In this document: positions 49,462 to 61,829 of the stretch, piece by piece | Numbering within the stretch: the first letter of the stretch is position 1 | Layout of the letters: each line of letters opens with the position of its first letter | Origin: Opisthorchis felineus | Lineage: Eukaryota; Platyhelminthes; Trematoda; Opisthorchiida; Opisthorchiidae | Length of the DNA: 64,000 nt | Assembly: GCA_004794785.1 (NCBI GenBank) | Contig: SJOL01005588.1 | Span: forward strand, 128,557 to 192,556 | Direction: 5' to 3' | Program-made: the position numbers and the translations under genes | Notes under the pieces: generated by a model | Told to the model about the DNA's origin: nothing | The model's database searches: none | Seen by the model: the letters and a program-made list of their open reading frames with translations, nothing else

Positions 49462-49636
49462 TAAAGAAAAACAATGAACCTCTGAAAAGTACCAAGGTTA
49501 CCGGGGTAAGGTATTCAAAACCTCGGAATGTGTTCTGAAGCACTTTTTGTCCCTTTTTTGTCTCAGAACAGTCACGCAGTTATGCAGTGGAAAAGTATGT
49601 AGATTGCTGAAAATCACTGGCATCTATGCCATCTTG

Positions 49637-52600
49637 TTAGAATGGTTCCTCCTCATTTGAGTATATCACAATGGACCTCGGGAATTCCAAACAGTCTGGG
49701 TAGGGACAACAAACTTCTGGATTTAGGACATCGGTATGTTCTGGAGGTTTTGATGAATAAGTGCATTCGTACACAACGTCCACTGTTCTATCCATACCGA
49801 AAGGCTGTAAAGTTACGTAAGGGATCGGAGTGCACAAACTGGTCCGTTCAGACGCTCCTTCAGCATGCTGGTTATTTATAATGGTGGAGGAATGCATTTC
49901 ATTTACAGCCTTGAAATCGGTAAAGCTTGCAGGTAGCTCGGTCGTGTGTATCAGGTTAGATGGAGGTGTACTTAAGATTTCTCGAGTAGAGTTGTCACGT
50001 TCACTTTCGACGTTTGGGGTACTGCAAACAGTAGTTGAAATGGAACGGCTCTGTGAATTAACCGGAAAGTCTTCTGATACTTCTGAGTCCACCATGCACG
50101 GTGCATGGTGTTTTGAGCTCTCTCCTTGTTGGAAGCATATTCCATTTAAGGTATATGTATCATAGTCGGCGTAGAAATCGGTGTTGCATGTGTGTGGATA
50201 AGAGTAGGGAGGAAGTCGGAACCCAGTACCTTGTGAAATAATAGGATATGGAGATACCAGAGGAATGCTTGGTACTCTGGATGTGGTGGACGAAATCGGG
50301 GAGGAATAGGAGCTCTGAAGAGCTGGCCATGTTGTTGGTTGTTGGGTGGTTTGGTCGTGATGATGTTGCACAACATCAGCCTGGGATGAGTTGCCTTGAT
50401 TAATAAAACATTGCTTTGTTGATCCTGATCCAATCTTTTCCGTGTTTTTCAGCTGGTTTCTGGCGGGTAGCACATACTTACTGCAATCGGTTAATTGTCT
50501 AACATCAGGACTTGGAGTAGCGACAAGACCAGTTATCAAAGCACTGCTTGTTGGTCCAAGCGCCGGTTGCTCTTCTCCTGGAAATGCCAAGGCGAATAAC
50601 AATTCAGGCTCGTAGACAAACCGATATACGTACCGTTCACCCGAGACCTTTTGCATTATGCCCTTCTCGTAGTAGTACCGCAGTGAACGACTGAGTTTGT
50701 CGTAATTCATAGCCGGACGATTTTTCTGAATCCCCCACAGCCGGGCGACCTGTGAATGTCAAGATCGTTGGTTTTAAAATTCGGTTGTGGACGACAAAAA
50801 CGGCAATGGGCTGATCTGAACTAAAAGCCATCACTACCCTATGTCGGAAGGCAAAGAACAAATTTTTGCGCTGAACGGCATCAGACGACTTGGCCCAATT
50901 ACAGATTTTCAAATGGCGGTCTTGTTAAAATTACCTATGGAAAAGTGTATTTGATTATTTGGACAAAGAAATTCATGTCCCTCTGGTGCACAGTTTAAAC
51001 AGCACAAGATGAAGCCTAAGTAAGCCTAATACAGAGTGAAAAAAATGTTAGTTCCCCTGGATTTACAACAACATTGTAAAGCTGAGGCCAAATGATGAAG
51101 TTTTACAGGAAGTAACCACCTATTCTAAGAATGAGGATTCTAAAGACGTCTGAAGCAGCGAAATACACTTATTTGCAAACAAATTTGGTTTTGCAAGAGA
51201 CTCATCTGGAACCCAGCTGAATCTCTCGTTTGTGATGTTTCCAGGCATGAGGCGGCCTGGTGCAGCACATTCAGTTGCCTGGAAACATCACAAGCGAGAG
51301 TTTCAGCTGGGTTCGAGGTGAGTCTCCCGCAAAACCAAATTTGTTTGCAAATGAGTGCATTTCGCTAATTCCGTGCAATCTGGTTTCAAGTAGAACATAA
51401 GGTTGACGGAAACTCGAGGACTGTGCCTATCTGATGAGCCCCAAGAAGGGCGAAACCGGTAGTGGGCTTTTGAAGAATTTTCAGCAACCCTATGAGTAGT
51501 GTAATGCGTCTAAAACTCCCAATTCTTCTCATCCTAACAATAGTCCACTTCAGGTCAGTGGTCTACGGTTATCCTACTGAACTCTGTCATTAGCATCATT
51601 TTGTACGCCAAAATAGTTAGCAAAGCATCAGCGCACAAACAAAAGCCTAAACAGGTCATTCATTTCTATCAGGAACACTTGTGTATTTATTTGTGACATT
51701 ATCCTCTGCCATTCGTACACTCATTCATGTCGTAATTGTATACTTTTTTTTAACTGATGGTTTGGTTTTTATCACTTCCATCACGCTCAGCGCTGGAGAA
51801 CTACCATTTAGGTGTACTAAATATGCTTGTGGGTGTCTCCCGAAACTCTATCGTTTATCCGGATGGTCCACTAAATCAAGCTCTAACCAAAGTAAGGAAA
51901 CGGAAGTGATAAAAATGGAGAAGTGACAGAAGTCTCCCTGCGTCAGGGGTTATAAAATTCCATATTTTTGCACCCCACTGAAAGAACAGTTTCTTGACTG
52001 ACTAACGGTTGATAGTTAAGTCGGCCATTTTGGTGGCAATTCGCCACAATAAAGCTGACCTTAGCCAGAATGTCGCCTCTGGACAGGTGTGGGACCTTTT
52101 TCCAGAAGTAAGCTCCAGCTCACCAGTCGATCACGGAAACATTTTCTTCAATGATAATAGACGGAGTGAAATAAAATGTATTAGAAAGTCTCCAAATTTA
52201 GGCCTTTTAGAAATCGGTGGTCTGCATGGACATAGGTATGGGCAAACCTTCATGATATGAAGTTGGGTTGTGGGAAGAATGGATCACACCAGGCTCCAAA
52301 TTAATAAGTTCAATGCCAGCCCAATTCAAAACGCTGTTCACGGGTCAGCGAGAAGAAACCCCGCTGAAAGGAAAACACTGTGGGATTTAGCAGAACTAAT
52401 CACCTACTTGTTACTCAGTTTCATAGTTCACGCCCCTAGGTTCGAAGGTGTGCGACCGCTGGCATCAGATCTGAACATCGGGTACCTTAAAAAGTGCTTT
52501 CATTGAATTCGCTCATACAACGATCCGTATGCATATCTGACTACTTGCGAGTAGCCAGGTGATTGACCCTAATTTTTGTCAGTCATCTTGGAAAAGTTGA

Positions 52601-55600
52601 CAATCACCAGAGCATTTGCTGAGTTTGAGCTCACACGCACGAATAAATAACTGGAACTGGAGACCCGATGAAATTCCCTGTAGTGAATGACACTGATATG
52701 CTTCTGCACAATCCGCAGCACACAGGTGGCCTCGAGATTCCGCTGCGAAGCCATTCAGCGAAGGTTCTTTTATTTAGGGTAAGCAGTATGGGACTGCAGA
52801 CAGTCTTGTTTGGGGCTCATCAGATAGGCCTAGTCCCCGGAAGCTGAGAAAATCAATTCCTGGCATGAATAATGTGTCTTAATGTTTAATTTTTGAGCTC
52901 ACTTACCTGTTGAACCCCAAACAGGACGAAAGCGGTCGTGAGCTACCTGTGGATTTTGAGCGATCGTCCACTCTTCCTGCTATAAACTTGTTGTACACAT
53001 ATGAAGATATAGATATTATTGCGGTTTCCATACTTGGGATTATTGCACCGTAAAGGTGAAAATGGGCGAACTATTTCTCACCTCCTCTGGATCATTGAGT
53101 TTAAACTCCAAAGTTCTACCGGTCCAGCAGATAAGATGCTGGCTTTTGGAGTCGTCCAACAGAGCCACCAAAAACTGCCACAGTTGCAACGAGCCTCGAT
53201 GATGAAAATTAGCCAAAGCGGCAGATGCAGCTGCTACCACAGGATCACTCGTTAAAGAGGTGGCAGCTTGTGTATGACCTTCCGTATCGCCGTTTAGTAA
53301 TTTTAGATTTGATTCCTTTTGGGTAGGATTCCCAGTAAAGGAACTAGACTGAATAATACTTGATGATAACGAGAGGGATTCTTCCAGCGTTGTTGTTGGT
53401 GCTATTGTTTTTGTCGGTGCAGCAAAGCAGTTTGGGTTGTGTTGCATATTCCCTGATTTCTGAGGACAGCTGGTAGTCATAAGTGTCCCAGCGCAGGGCC
53501 GGAAACCATGATGGGTCTTTCTATCCTGCTCTGAATAATAGATATATTTTGTAGGAAACACGGGATCGTCCAAATTGTCCATTGTATTTGACACTTCCAA
53601 CATCCCGCTAGAGGATCCATTACCTGTAGAGAACAGCGGATATATAAAGTGGGAGTAGTGAAAAGACCTTCGAAGTGTATTCACACAACAACCATTGTTG
53701 TCTAATGTCTTGGCCCAACATGGCATTGAACTAAGTTCTCCACAGCTGAATTTCCTCCGCTTCAATCCAACTAAGAAAAAGAGAACTCTTGGAAGCCATC
53801 CTCCTCAAAAATGTCACTTTTCACCGTGAACCAAAATCGTGGCACACGTGACCGTGTGTCGCACGACCAACTAACCATGCGATTGTTTGTGATTCACAAT
53901 ATGACAGTAGCAACTTCATTTCCGACTTACTAACCACTATTTAGAGTGAATGCATAGTTTAGAACCACTTGTGGATGCTATATCTGACATAAGCTGATTA
54001 AAAGGGAGTATTCTTCGCCAGTTCGCATTATGTTTCTGTGAGTTCAGTATTATGCAGTCCCACTTCAGGAGAGTGAATGATATTCATCAAATGTTATTAT
54101 CATCCTCACAGAGGATAAATCTTTCTTTGTAGAAAACACAAACCATATGATTTGGAAGGGGTTATAGACTTCCTTATTACATATCGGACAATGAACCTTA
54201 GCCTTTATGAGAGAGAAAAGGGGTAAGCTCACCATGAGTTAAGCTAATCAAGATTTACAGTCTTTCCACCCTGGAGGAACCAGTTTTGTAGAGGAATACA
54301 TGCACGAGAGGATAAACTCTCTCGGTATCGTTAATTTCATTATTTAACCTAATGTGGATAGAGAGCACACCACAAGAAACAGTACTGGATCAAGAATCCG
54401 CTTATACAAAAAGTGCATACTACGGTAAGCTTTCGTCACCCGGATGCTCCAGGTAAGCTAAATATGGTCTAAATGCGCCATAAAACTGCACTTTTATTAA
54501 CAAGCTAACAACACCTTGCGGTATGCGATTGATCTACTTAGACAATAACCACTGATTGGCCCAATTCTGCATGGTCGCCCCAACCCTCTACCGATAGTGG
54601 GCTGCACTGGGCAATGTGCTGAATCATTGTTAATTTCCCTTGCTCTATAATGACTAGCCTGGCAGTCCCAGTAGATGGCTGGTCTGTTCATCGAGGTCGG
54701 CAGTTGGCCTCCTGGATTGTTGGATGTAACCAGTGGAGATGACGTCGTCAGTGTGGCTCTGAGTAGGTAGATTCCTCCAGGCAGAAGATGGAGGAATTTA
54801 TCCACTCGTTTGTCCACGTCTGCAATCTAAATGCCACGCTCGGTGAGCAGACAGGCAACGAAGCAGCGCACCCCAGCTACCTATATTCTGCAGTATCGCA
54901 AGTCTCAGTAGATGTCATGTCATTCGGGTACAAGGAGCGAAAGCAACCACAAGCGTCTTCCGTTGTGGTCATCCCTCTCCGCCAAAAGTTGCCATTTCGG
55001 TGGACCAAGGAATACGGAAGTCAATTCAACTAGCAAAAGCTTAGTTGTGGTTTTCATCCACGAGCGTATGTTGTGCTGATAACATTATCAATGATATCTA
55101 TGAGTATTTCGGACAGCGTCTGCCAGGTAATAAGTTTCCCCAGCTAGGCCCTTAGTTGGCTAAAATCGTAGGAAGTAAGGGCAATGAATCCGAAAGTGGG
55201 GTCACTTAAGATGAGTTGGACCAACCCGCAGTAGGCGGTCGGGTATAGTTTGTTTTGGCAATTTAAGTTACCAGATGAAATGATTTAAACAGGGTAAACA
55301 GAGTGCATAATTGACCGAGAAATTAATCAGTTTACTCTAAATATCTGCATGACAGTGCTTCGGACTTATTTTCAGACATGAATAAACTTTGAGCAGACAT
55401 TATCTTACCCCAAAAATATATCGGTTCTGTGAGTGTCCACTTTACAAGCGGATCACTGTATTTCGTCAACAACAAACCTCTAAGCAAATTTTGTTTCACT
55501 GCTACTAACCATCAGAGGTTGCCATGATTTAAGCAAATCCTAGAAAGAGCTTTAACGAGTAAATGTTTTTTTCCCTTAGAATAAACAAAAATCGTTCCCC

Positions 55601-56897
55601 GTTAGAAATAGCCTGGAGTGCGAGCACTCCCCCCGAAAAGGAGCAACCTCTCATAAGAGGTTGGCTGTCAGCTCAGTATATGGAAAACGGTACTTATACC
55701 GAATTAGACAGCTGAGGAACAAAAGACGCGTTTACGGTAGAATGTCAGTAAGCAGCGAGCATTGTCAGTTGCAAATTAAGGAAAATGAACAGAAGAAAGA
55801 CATTGTGCTGGTCTCAGTTTTGTCCGGGCGCTAGGTATGGTCGGGGGTAGATGTTTCATCTACTGCTTACATCGAGCCCCTCAAGGGTCTTCTCGAAAGT
55901 TCCGTGAGTAATGTGACCCTTCGAAGGATGGCCCCATTCGGCATCTAAAACAGTGTTGGATGAAGTGTCTTACGCTGCAATCATACAGTTAGCAATTAGG
56001 TTTACTACACAATGGCACTCGATTTGACCAGTTAGAGCCCATCAGCCGACGCGGAAGAGGATGATCGCTGACATCCTCCCAGAAGACGTGTCAAACTGAC
56101 AGGTAGTCACCTGTATCTTTGGTCTTCCATCGCTTTCTGAGTTGACCATTTCGAACAATTACATAACCTCCGCCCATTGCCTGTTCAGACACTTAAGGCG
56201 TGGCAGTAAAACCCTTCATAAAATTGTCATAATTTTTTGTCGAAAATACTCAGAGCCGGATTGTAACTTTACCGGATTTAAAAACCTTTTAAAAAAACTA
56301 ATGAAAGCTGAAAACGTCAGGGACATTACTTTTCTATTCATTAGCTTACTATATAGAAGCTTTTCCTTCGAAAAGTCACCAATGTTGGTCATCCATGAAC
56401 TTTGTTGTCAATTATGATCTTGGTCTGTGAACTCAACTTAACAATAAGGAGCACTGAGAGGAGAAATACTAGAAGAAGCAGACAAGCGCCAACCGTCCTT
56501 GGCATGTTACCCAGACCGCTTATGTCAAGTGTTAATTGTCTTTGATAATGGTTTCAATTGACTTTTGCTTTATTCAAATGGAGACTTACTAACGATGTAT
56601 TTTGGATAGTCCCAGTGCCACAGGTCGTCCAAGGGAGTTTTCATGTCCATCGGTGTCCACTGTTTAGAGTTATGGAAAGATATCTCTTCTCGTTTCGCTT
56701 CAATTGCCTCACAGGTTGTGTCGCTGTACGCAAAGTCAACTAGAGGAGATTCATTAGTATAACTGTCTTGATCTGGTCTTGGCAGCATGTGCGAATCAAC
56801 CGACTGAACACTCTGACAGTAGGTATTTTCAAAAAATATCTGGTCTGTTGGGTAGAGCAGGAGGTGTTTCGTATTGTAATTCTTCTCTTCAGGTAAT
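49637..56897 (-). CDS. ETV1/4/5-like: ETS-domain transcription factor, PEA3 (ETV1/4/5) subfamily
   Basis: Three exons are resolved: 56897-56590 (phase 2 in, phase 1 out, donor A/GTAAGT), 53623-53082 (acceptor CTACAG, phase 1 in, phase 0 out, donor GAG/GTGAGA) and 50749-49637 (acceptor TTCACAG, stop TAA). Introns are 2,966 and 2,332 bp. The ETS DNA-binding domain is split at DPEE/VARLWG. It runs from [15 protein letters not shown] through [33 protein letters not shown] and [13 protein letters not shown] to GERYVYRFV. The recognition helix with its two GGA-contacting Arg residues (SRSLRY) is intact. [15 protein letters not shown] upstream resembles the YDRKPPSGFKP block of vertebrate PEA3 factors, which supports the subfamily. 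About 300 residues follow the domain, rich in Ser, Thr and Pro, far more than in vertebrate members. The acidic N-terminal transactivation exon(s) and start codon were not found and should lie to the right of 56,897. A nuclear DNA-binding role is inferred from the family. Confidence 0.92.
51157..51366. repeat. near-perfect palindrome, 91-bp arms, 28-nt loop
   Basis: Bases 51157-51247 are the reverse complement of 51276-51366 with 8 mismatches by my count. The loop 51248-51275 carries GAGGCGGCCTGGTGCAGCAC. The arms are the same sequence as the arms in the other ribozyme-repeat copies. It sits in the second recognised intron of the ETS gene. Confidence 0.9.
51425..51467 (+). ncRNA. hammerhead ribozyme core (type I)
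   Basis: GCCTAT (stem I), CTGATGA (51431-51437), GCCC/GGGC (stem II, 51438-51441 with 51448-51451), GAAA (51452-51455), ACC/GGT (stem III), cleavage triplet GTA, then GTGGGC (stem I). GTA is an allowed NUH triplet, less usual than GTC. Confidence 0.75.
52808..52955. repeat. two decayed half ribozyme units in opposite orientation
   Basis: The minus strand at 52838-52808 carries GGCCTATCTGATGAGCCCCA without a following GAAA. The plus strand at 52908-52955 carries CTGTTGAACCCCAAACAGGA, then CGAAAGCGGTCGTGAGC. Both lie in the same ETS intron as the intact copy. Confidence 0.5.
53624..54675. other. ETS intron, left part; nothing recognised
   Basis: Intronic for the minus-strand ETS gene. One 106-codon frame at 54817-54497 has no recognised family. 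Confidence 0.4.
54680..54905 (+). mobile_element. terminal fragments of a Penelope-like element in an ETS intron
   Basis: GGCTGGTCTGTTCATCGAGG and GCAGTTGGCC (54,683-54,713) match the left inverted repeat at 12.56 kb. CACGCTCGGTGAGCAGACAG and GCAGCGCACCCCAGCTACC, with CTATATTC after it, match the right repeat and its outer flank at 13.72-13.77 kb. The two ends are only about 120 bp apart, with no endonuclease sequence between. Confidence 0.6.
54906..56589. other. ETS intron, right part; nothing recognised
   Basis: No repeats of known families and no convincing exon were found. Confidence 0.35.
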
Positions 56898-59800
56898 CTT
56901 GAAGAATAAAATATGAAAGATCACTATATTAACTTCTGAGAAGTATTCGTATTTTGGAACAAAGTCTTCCTTTTTACAACTTCCGTAATTCCTGTTCTAT
57001 ATTTGGGTTTCAGGTTTTCTCAAACAGTAATTTCGTTCACGCTAGCACTCCTGTCGGGCTTTTGGATCTTGTTTGTTAGTTCGCAGACAGTGTTGTAAAA
57101 GCATACACAGATCATTTAAGGATCGAAATTAAAAACAGAAATCTGTAAGACCTGTTGTAAAAAGTGCTTATCTAAGCAGGAGTCATTATCGTCGAACTTT
57201 CGTCAGCATTGTAGAAATAGCTAACGTGACCAAAGTGGAACTCAAAAATGTCAGTAAAATGTAGACTAGAGGTTAATTCAGATACCAACTGTATAATACG
57301 AAATAACACTGGAAATATGTGGAAGCCGAGTTTGAAGGAATTCAGCTGAACACGAGAAATTATCATGATGCTGTGACAAGCACGCAATGCTTACATGCCC
57401 ATCAACCATCTGGCCAATTTGGGGCACTTTTTTTCGATAAAAACTTTCAAGTTTCCACGATGGCTTTCTGTTTTTGCTGCTGAGATGACATGCTTCATCA
57501 TGAGGAAGACTTCATGTCAAGGCTAACATGTGCGGATCTCATATGACAGATGTTCCAAGGCTAGATGTCACCTTTTTGCTCATCTGTCCATTTTTAGTGC
57601 CAAAAGTGAACGTTGATTTCCATCCTCAATAGTTTAGCGTGTTCTTAATAACAAAAATCTACAATCGACCTGATGCCCTTTGAACGGTGAGCACGACTGC
57701 AGCCTGCCCGGCGCAGTAAACAGGGATGTGTTTCCCGTGCAGTGCGGAGTTTTACTGAAAGTAAAAATGGACGGATAATTGAGAAATGGGCTTTTACGGA
57801 AGAAAACGTTGATTATTCCTTTTTCGGAGGAAAATTGTTTGAAATACCACTTTTGGAATTGAGTTTCCCGTGGAGCCGTCGTTAGCTGACATTCCGTCAA
57901 GCAAATAAGACGAGGCAATCCTGAACTAGCAAGTGCTTGAATCAGTTGGTGATGAACGCAGCGAAAGACGATAGCCATCTGCCATACCTCGAGCCCTATT
58001 ACTTGACCGTTTGCCCTCTGCCATTGGCAGGTGGGTACACTCAAGTGCCCATGCACCCCTTGCAAGTCCTGTGCCTTGTCTAATATGACCGTTCCCTGAG
58101 GTGGAGGACTCTACACGTGAAATTTTTATTCACATAATAGGGTATAAAAATTGAAAAAGCAACTTGCCATCTCTTTACTCCGCGATATTCCGTCCAACTA
58201 TCGAGGTGAAGGTATACTGAGAGATCGTAAAACAAATTTCCGTGTGCATGAGAGTTATTGTGGAATTCAGAACACGAGGTATGGAAAATTAACATATCCG
58301 CAATTTTTATTCTGGCCAATAGAAACCAAGAGAGAACAAACTAAAAGTCAGCTACCCATCCAAGTAAGACAATGCGGGTAAAAGTGATAAATCTTTTTAA
58401 GCAAAGATTGACTGACCTGAATGGCCAGAGGTTACATGAGCAGACCTCGGAAGTCTCAACGCGTCGACGAACGCTTCCTGAGATCACAGACTTGGGTTGT
58501 GTGAGTAAATAACAAGTGCTTTAGGTTAGGCCAGACAGTGATATGGAACGGATCTGGGCAGATAGATAGCTGCAGGATACAATGTTCTGAAGACGGTGAA
58601 ATAACTAATCAGGTGACTAGCGTCAGCAAAGTGCGCAACCACTGAGCTAGTAACTGACCCCTTCAATCCGGTTGTCGGCCGACCAGGGTTATATTTCTGT
58701 ACATATGCTCCTGTGCATAGCTGACACATGCGATTTAAAAAATTTCAATGACAAGGGTTGAATGTTGACGTGGCTGGCTGAAATACTTATTCAGCATACA
58801 TGATACTGATTAGCAAGTGATTTACCATTTGATGTGTTCCTAATCTGATCCACTTTTATTTTCTACTGCATCGAATAGAGCCTAAATCCGGTGAGTCACT
58901 TTTGTACAAATGGTGAAAGCCATGCGTCACTTTTAACCTTTCTGACAAATTCCACTGTATGCATACTCATCAAATTAGGGTTCTAAAGCTGTTCACTGTT
59001 AGTCCCATTAAATTAGGCCAAATAGAATGGTAGACACTGTAAACCTGAACAATTCAACAAGTGCGACAGATCATCCGCTTCAGCTTTGTTCCAAGAGGCT
59101 TAAAGGTTACTGAGTTTATGTGGCCAGTCTTCCAGGAATATACTAGCCTCCATACACAGATAGTTTAAAAAGCTTACTCTGACAGCAAAAGATGTTCTAT
59201 ACGCCCAAAATGTTCAGCCGTATTATGTGAATGGTAGATGTGTAATCTAACCACATAGATTGGGAGAAAGTTAAAAGACTGATCGGGAATCGAGGGAAAC
59301 CCGACATCTTGCACATGGCATTTGGAACATGTGTTATGAGCATCCACTCGAATTCCTGAATCTATTCCCTTAATAGTTTCGGCACTCCTGAGCTTAGTAA
59401 ATCTTACTGCAAGGTATATTGCGGGACGTAACTGGATCCGGACTGCTAGCTGAACTGTTGCTGCGGAACGATAACTGGCGAAGAAATCAAGATTTCATCC
59501 TTTAGGTGAAGAGCGGTGGTAAGCTAAACCATCCACTTCGTGATTATCATACAGAGCTGCTGCTTTCTGGAAGTCATCACTTGAAGTCATAATGGACGAC
59601 AACAAAATCTTCAAGCGCAAAAGTGACGGACATCTTGGAGACAGCTAGCGTCGGTTACAACGATGACAACAGATAAGCAAAGACAAATAGGGAAATGAAG
59701 CTCAAATAAACTGCCCCAGTTGTCCTGCCTAAAGTGAATAAAGAAGTGCGAAGTACAGAATATGAACTGCGTTCAGCCACGAGTCGACTATCATTGGTCG

Positions 59801-61825
59801 CGTCTTGGATCACGTTGAACTGATAGACATCCATCTATTTTGTTCCCATCAGGGAGTGCAACGAAGCCACCGTCACAGATAAAACTCTCAGTCAACCACA
59901 ATTGGATTGTTTTATTTCTGTTTGGGTCTTAATCTAAGGACTCAAACTGGATTTAGCTCAACTGTAAAAAAGAGACAATTCGTACGACGAAGAAATGAAC
60001 CGCAACAACTATTTCCTTCAGTGTAATTTAGGTGAGCCACTTCTCATTAGGAAGGACGCCACAGTAGTAATGCGGATAGCCGAGAACCGAAAAAGTCTTT
60101 TCTTCCTTTGAAGGGTTGATTAAAACTCGTCGTAATGACAGCAGTTTGCGGTGAAAATTTATCCACACCATTTTAAAGACGCTCCCCATTGCAAAAGAAG
60201 ACGCTTTGTACGAGCTTTCGTTCTGCTTCATACTCTTCTACTAAAGATCTGATGAACATCTTAGTAGAACTAAAACCCAAGAACCTAGTGGAGAATAGTC
60301 ACCAGCAACTATAGTATTGTCTTATTAGGGAGACGCTTTCCTCTTCCAGTGGCATCAACATCTCTTGATTGAACTGAAATTTTGTTATTTTTTGGTTTTA
60401 GCTGTGCAGTTGCTGTTCTCTGCTTGACTAAAATAATAGTGTTAACTTGTCATATATTTGTAGAGCGTAGTCTATACAAGGCCTGCTGTGATTGGACCGA
60501 TTGGGACCGATAGCCCCAGAGCGGCGAACAGGGTCAGGGTTTGGGTCTGATGCTGGACTATACATAAAAATATATCATAAAAATCAAATATTTACGCTGA
60601 TCATTTGAGGAATAGCTATAGCCGTATGATAGGCCGATGCAATGGCACTAGATACTAAATTTACTTGACGCCTGTTACTGTCAACAAGGAAGTAGGTAGT
60701 TGAGGTAATGAGCACTTTAACGTACATGGTATGGCACAAGCGTTTTGTGCACACCTGAATGCGGTACAACATTCAAGTCACTCATTTCCTTGTCGCGCTT
60801 CGGGTACAAGTTACATTGGCCAGCATTCAAGTGTTGGGTAAGCGGTGGCATAATAATATAACACTGAGGGCTAACACTGTTTTCTGTCACTGAACTATTT
60901 CCATCATCAATCGATTCCTGAAATTCCTAACGTAATACCACACCTCTTAAAACCAAGAACAGAAGGAAAGTGCTCCGCATGGATGTTTATAATTTCTTTA
61001 GTTGAAATATCAGAATTCAAATGGCCACTCGTAGGATGAAGTTGTATTGGCAAACCGGACCCACGGAGTGGCTGAATAAAAAATGCTTTGACTTGACATG
61101 CGGTTGACCACTGAATGCGCGCCACTGCGCAAATCGACAGCTCCCATTGGCGAATCTGACTGTTCCGCTCGCAGAGTGTTGTTCAAGAAAATTTTTGAGG
61201 TACATGCACTTCTTGCAAAAAAGAATATTGTCTGACACATTTTCCCGTCTGACTATAGATCAATTTCACCAGTTCATAAATATGAGTAGACTAACCAAAA
61301 GGCGAATGTTTTGAAATCAAGGCCATCTTCGTAATTTTTTAGAACATCATGTAAAAATGAGGGAATTCCCAAACTCGAGATTACTGTAGATCAGGGACAC
61401 TTTGGCATGATTTCACTTCTGTCCATGATTCTTAACTTGACCGCATTAAATAACGTCGAACCAGCACTCAGTGGATGACTTGACTATTGAGTACAATGAA
61501 CATAGTTTCAAATCCATGCAGTCCAACGCAGCATGCTTCATCAAATTCTAAGTTGGGTTTCAGTCGACTAATCATGTGTCACTGTGGAGAATTCTTTGCT
61601 GATGGTGTTCCGCGAGGCCAGTACACCTCATTAAGGACTATTACTCATTAGTGAAAGCTCGAGTCCGGGGAAACGGCAAGGAGAGCACAGAGTTTGACAA
61701 TGGGTCTGATGTACGACAAGACAGGTGGTGTTTAACTATGTAGCCGATTAGTCAAGTGGACGTGTATTGGAAGGATACTCTGGCGCCCAACTAGGCTCCC
61801 AAACCTGGGCAGCTGACTTAGAATA
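56898..61825. other. presumed upstream intron or flank of the ETS gene; no exon found
   Basis: The exon at 56,897 begins in phase 2, so at least one further exon must lie to the right. Minus-strand frames at 58065-57634 (143 codons), 58319-58080, 60231-60028 and 61125-60907 were inspected. None has a donor in the required phase together with PEA3-like acidic sequence. Confidence 0.4.
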
Positions 61826-61829
61826 CGCG

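Larger units (their letters stand above)
51157..51515 (+). repeat. hammerhead-ribozyme repeat copy (palindrome plus ribozyme unit)
   Basis: The palindrome is followed by GAACATAAGGTTGACGG, the ribozyme core (51425-51467), GAAGAATTTTCAGCAACCC and TATGAGTAGTGTAATGCGTC. It lies antisense to the ETS transcript. Confidence 0.85.

Noticed and set aside
53040..53765. Single 241-codon minus-strand ORF as a self-contained gene
   Set aside because: Its middle (53623-53082) is an internal ETS exon; the ends are intron read-through past the acceptor and donor sites.
58080..58319. Minus-strand frame with NLFYDLSVYLHLDSW, reminiscent of the acidic activation motif of PEA3 factors
   Set aside because: The only nearby donor (GGA/GTAAAG) gives phase 0, not the phase 2 needed for the exon at 56,897, and the acidic residues of the motif are missing.
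58600..58700. TAGCTCAGTGGTTGCGCAC on the minus strand as a tRNA gene
   Set aside because: No B box at the expected distance and no acceptor stem could be paired.
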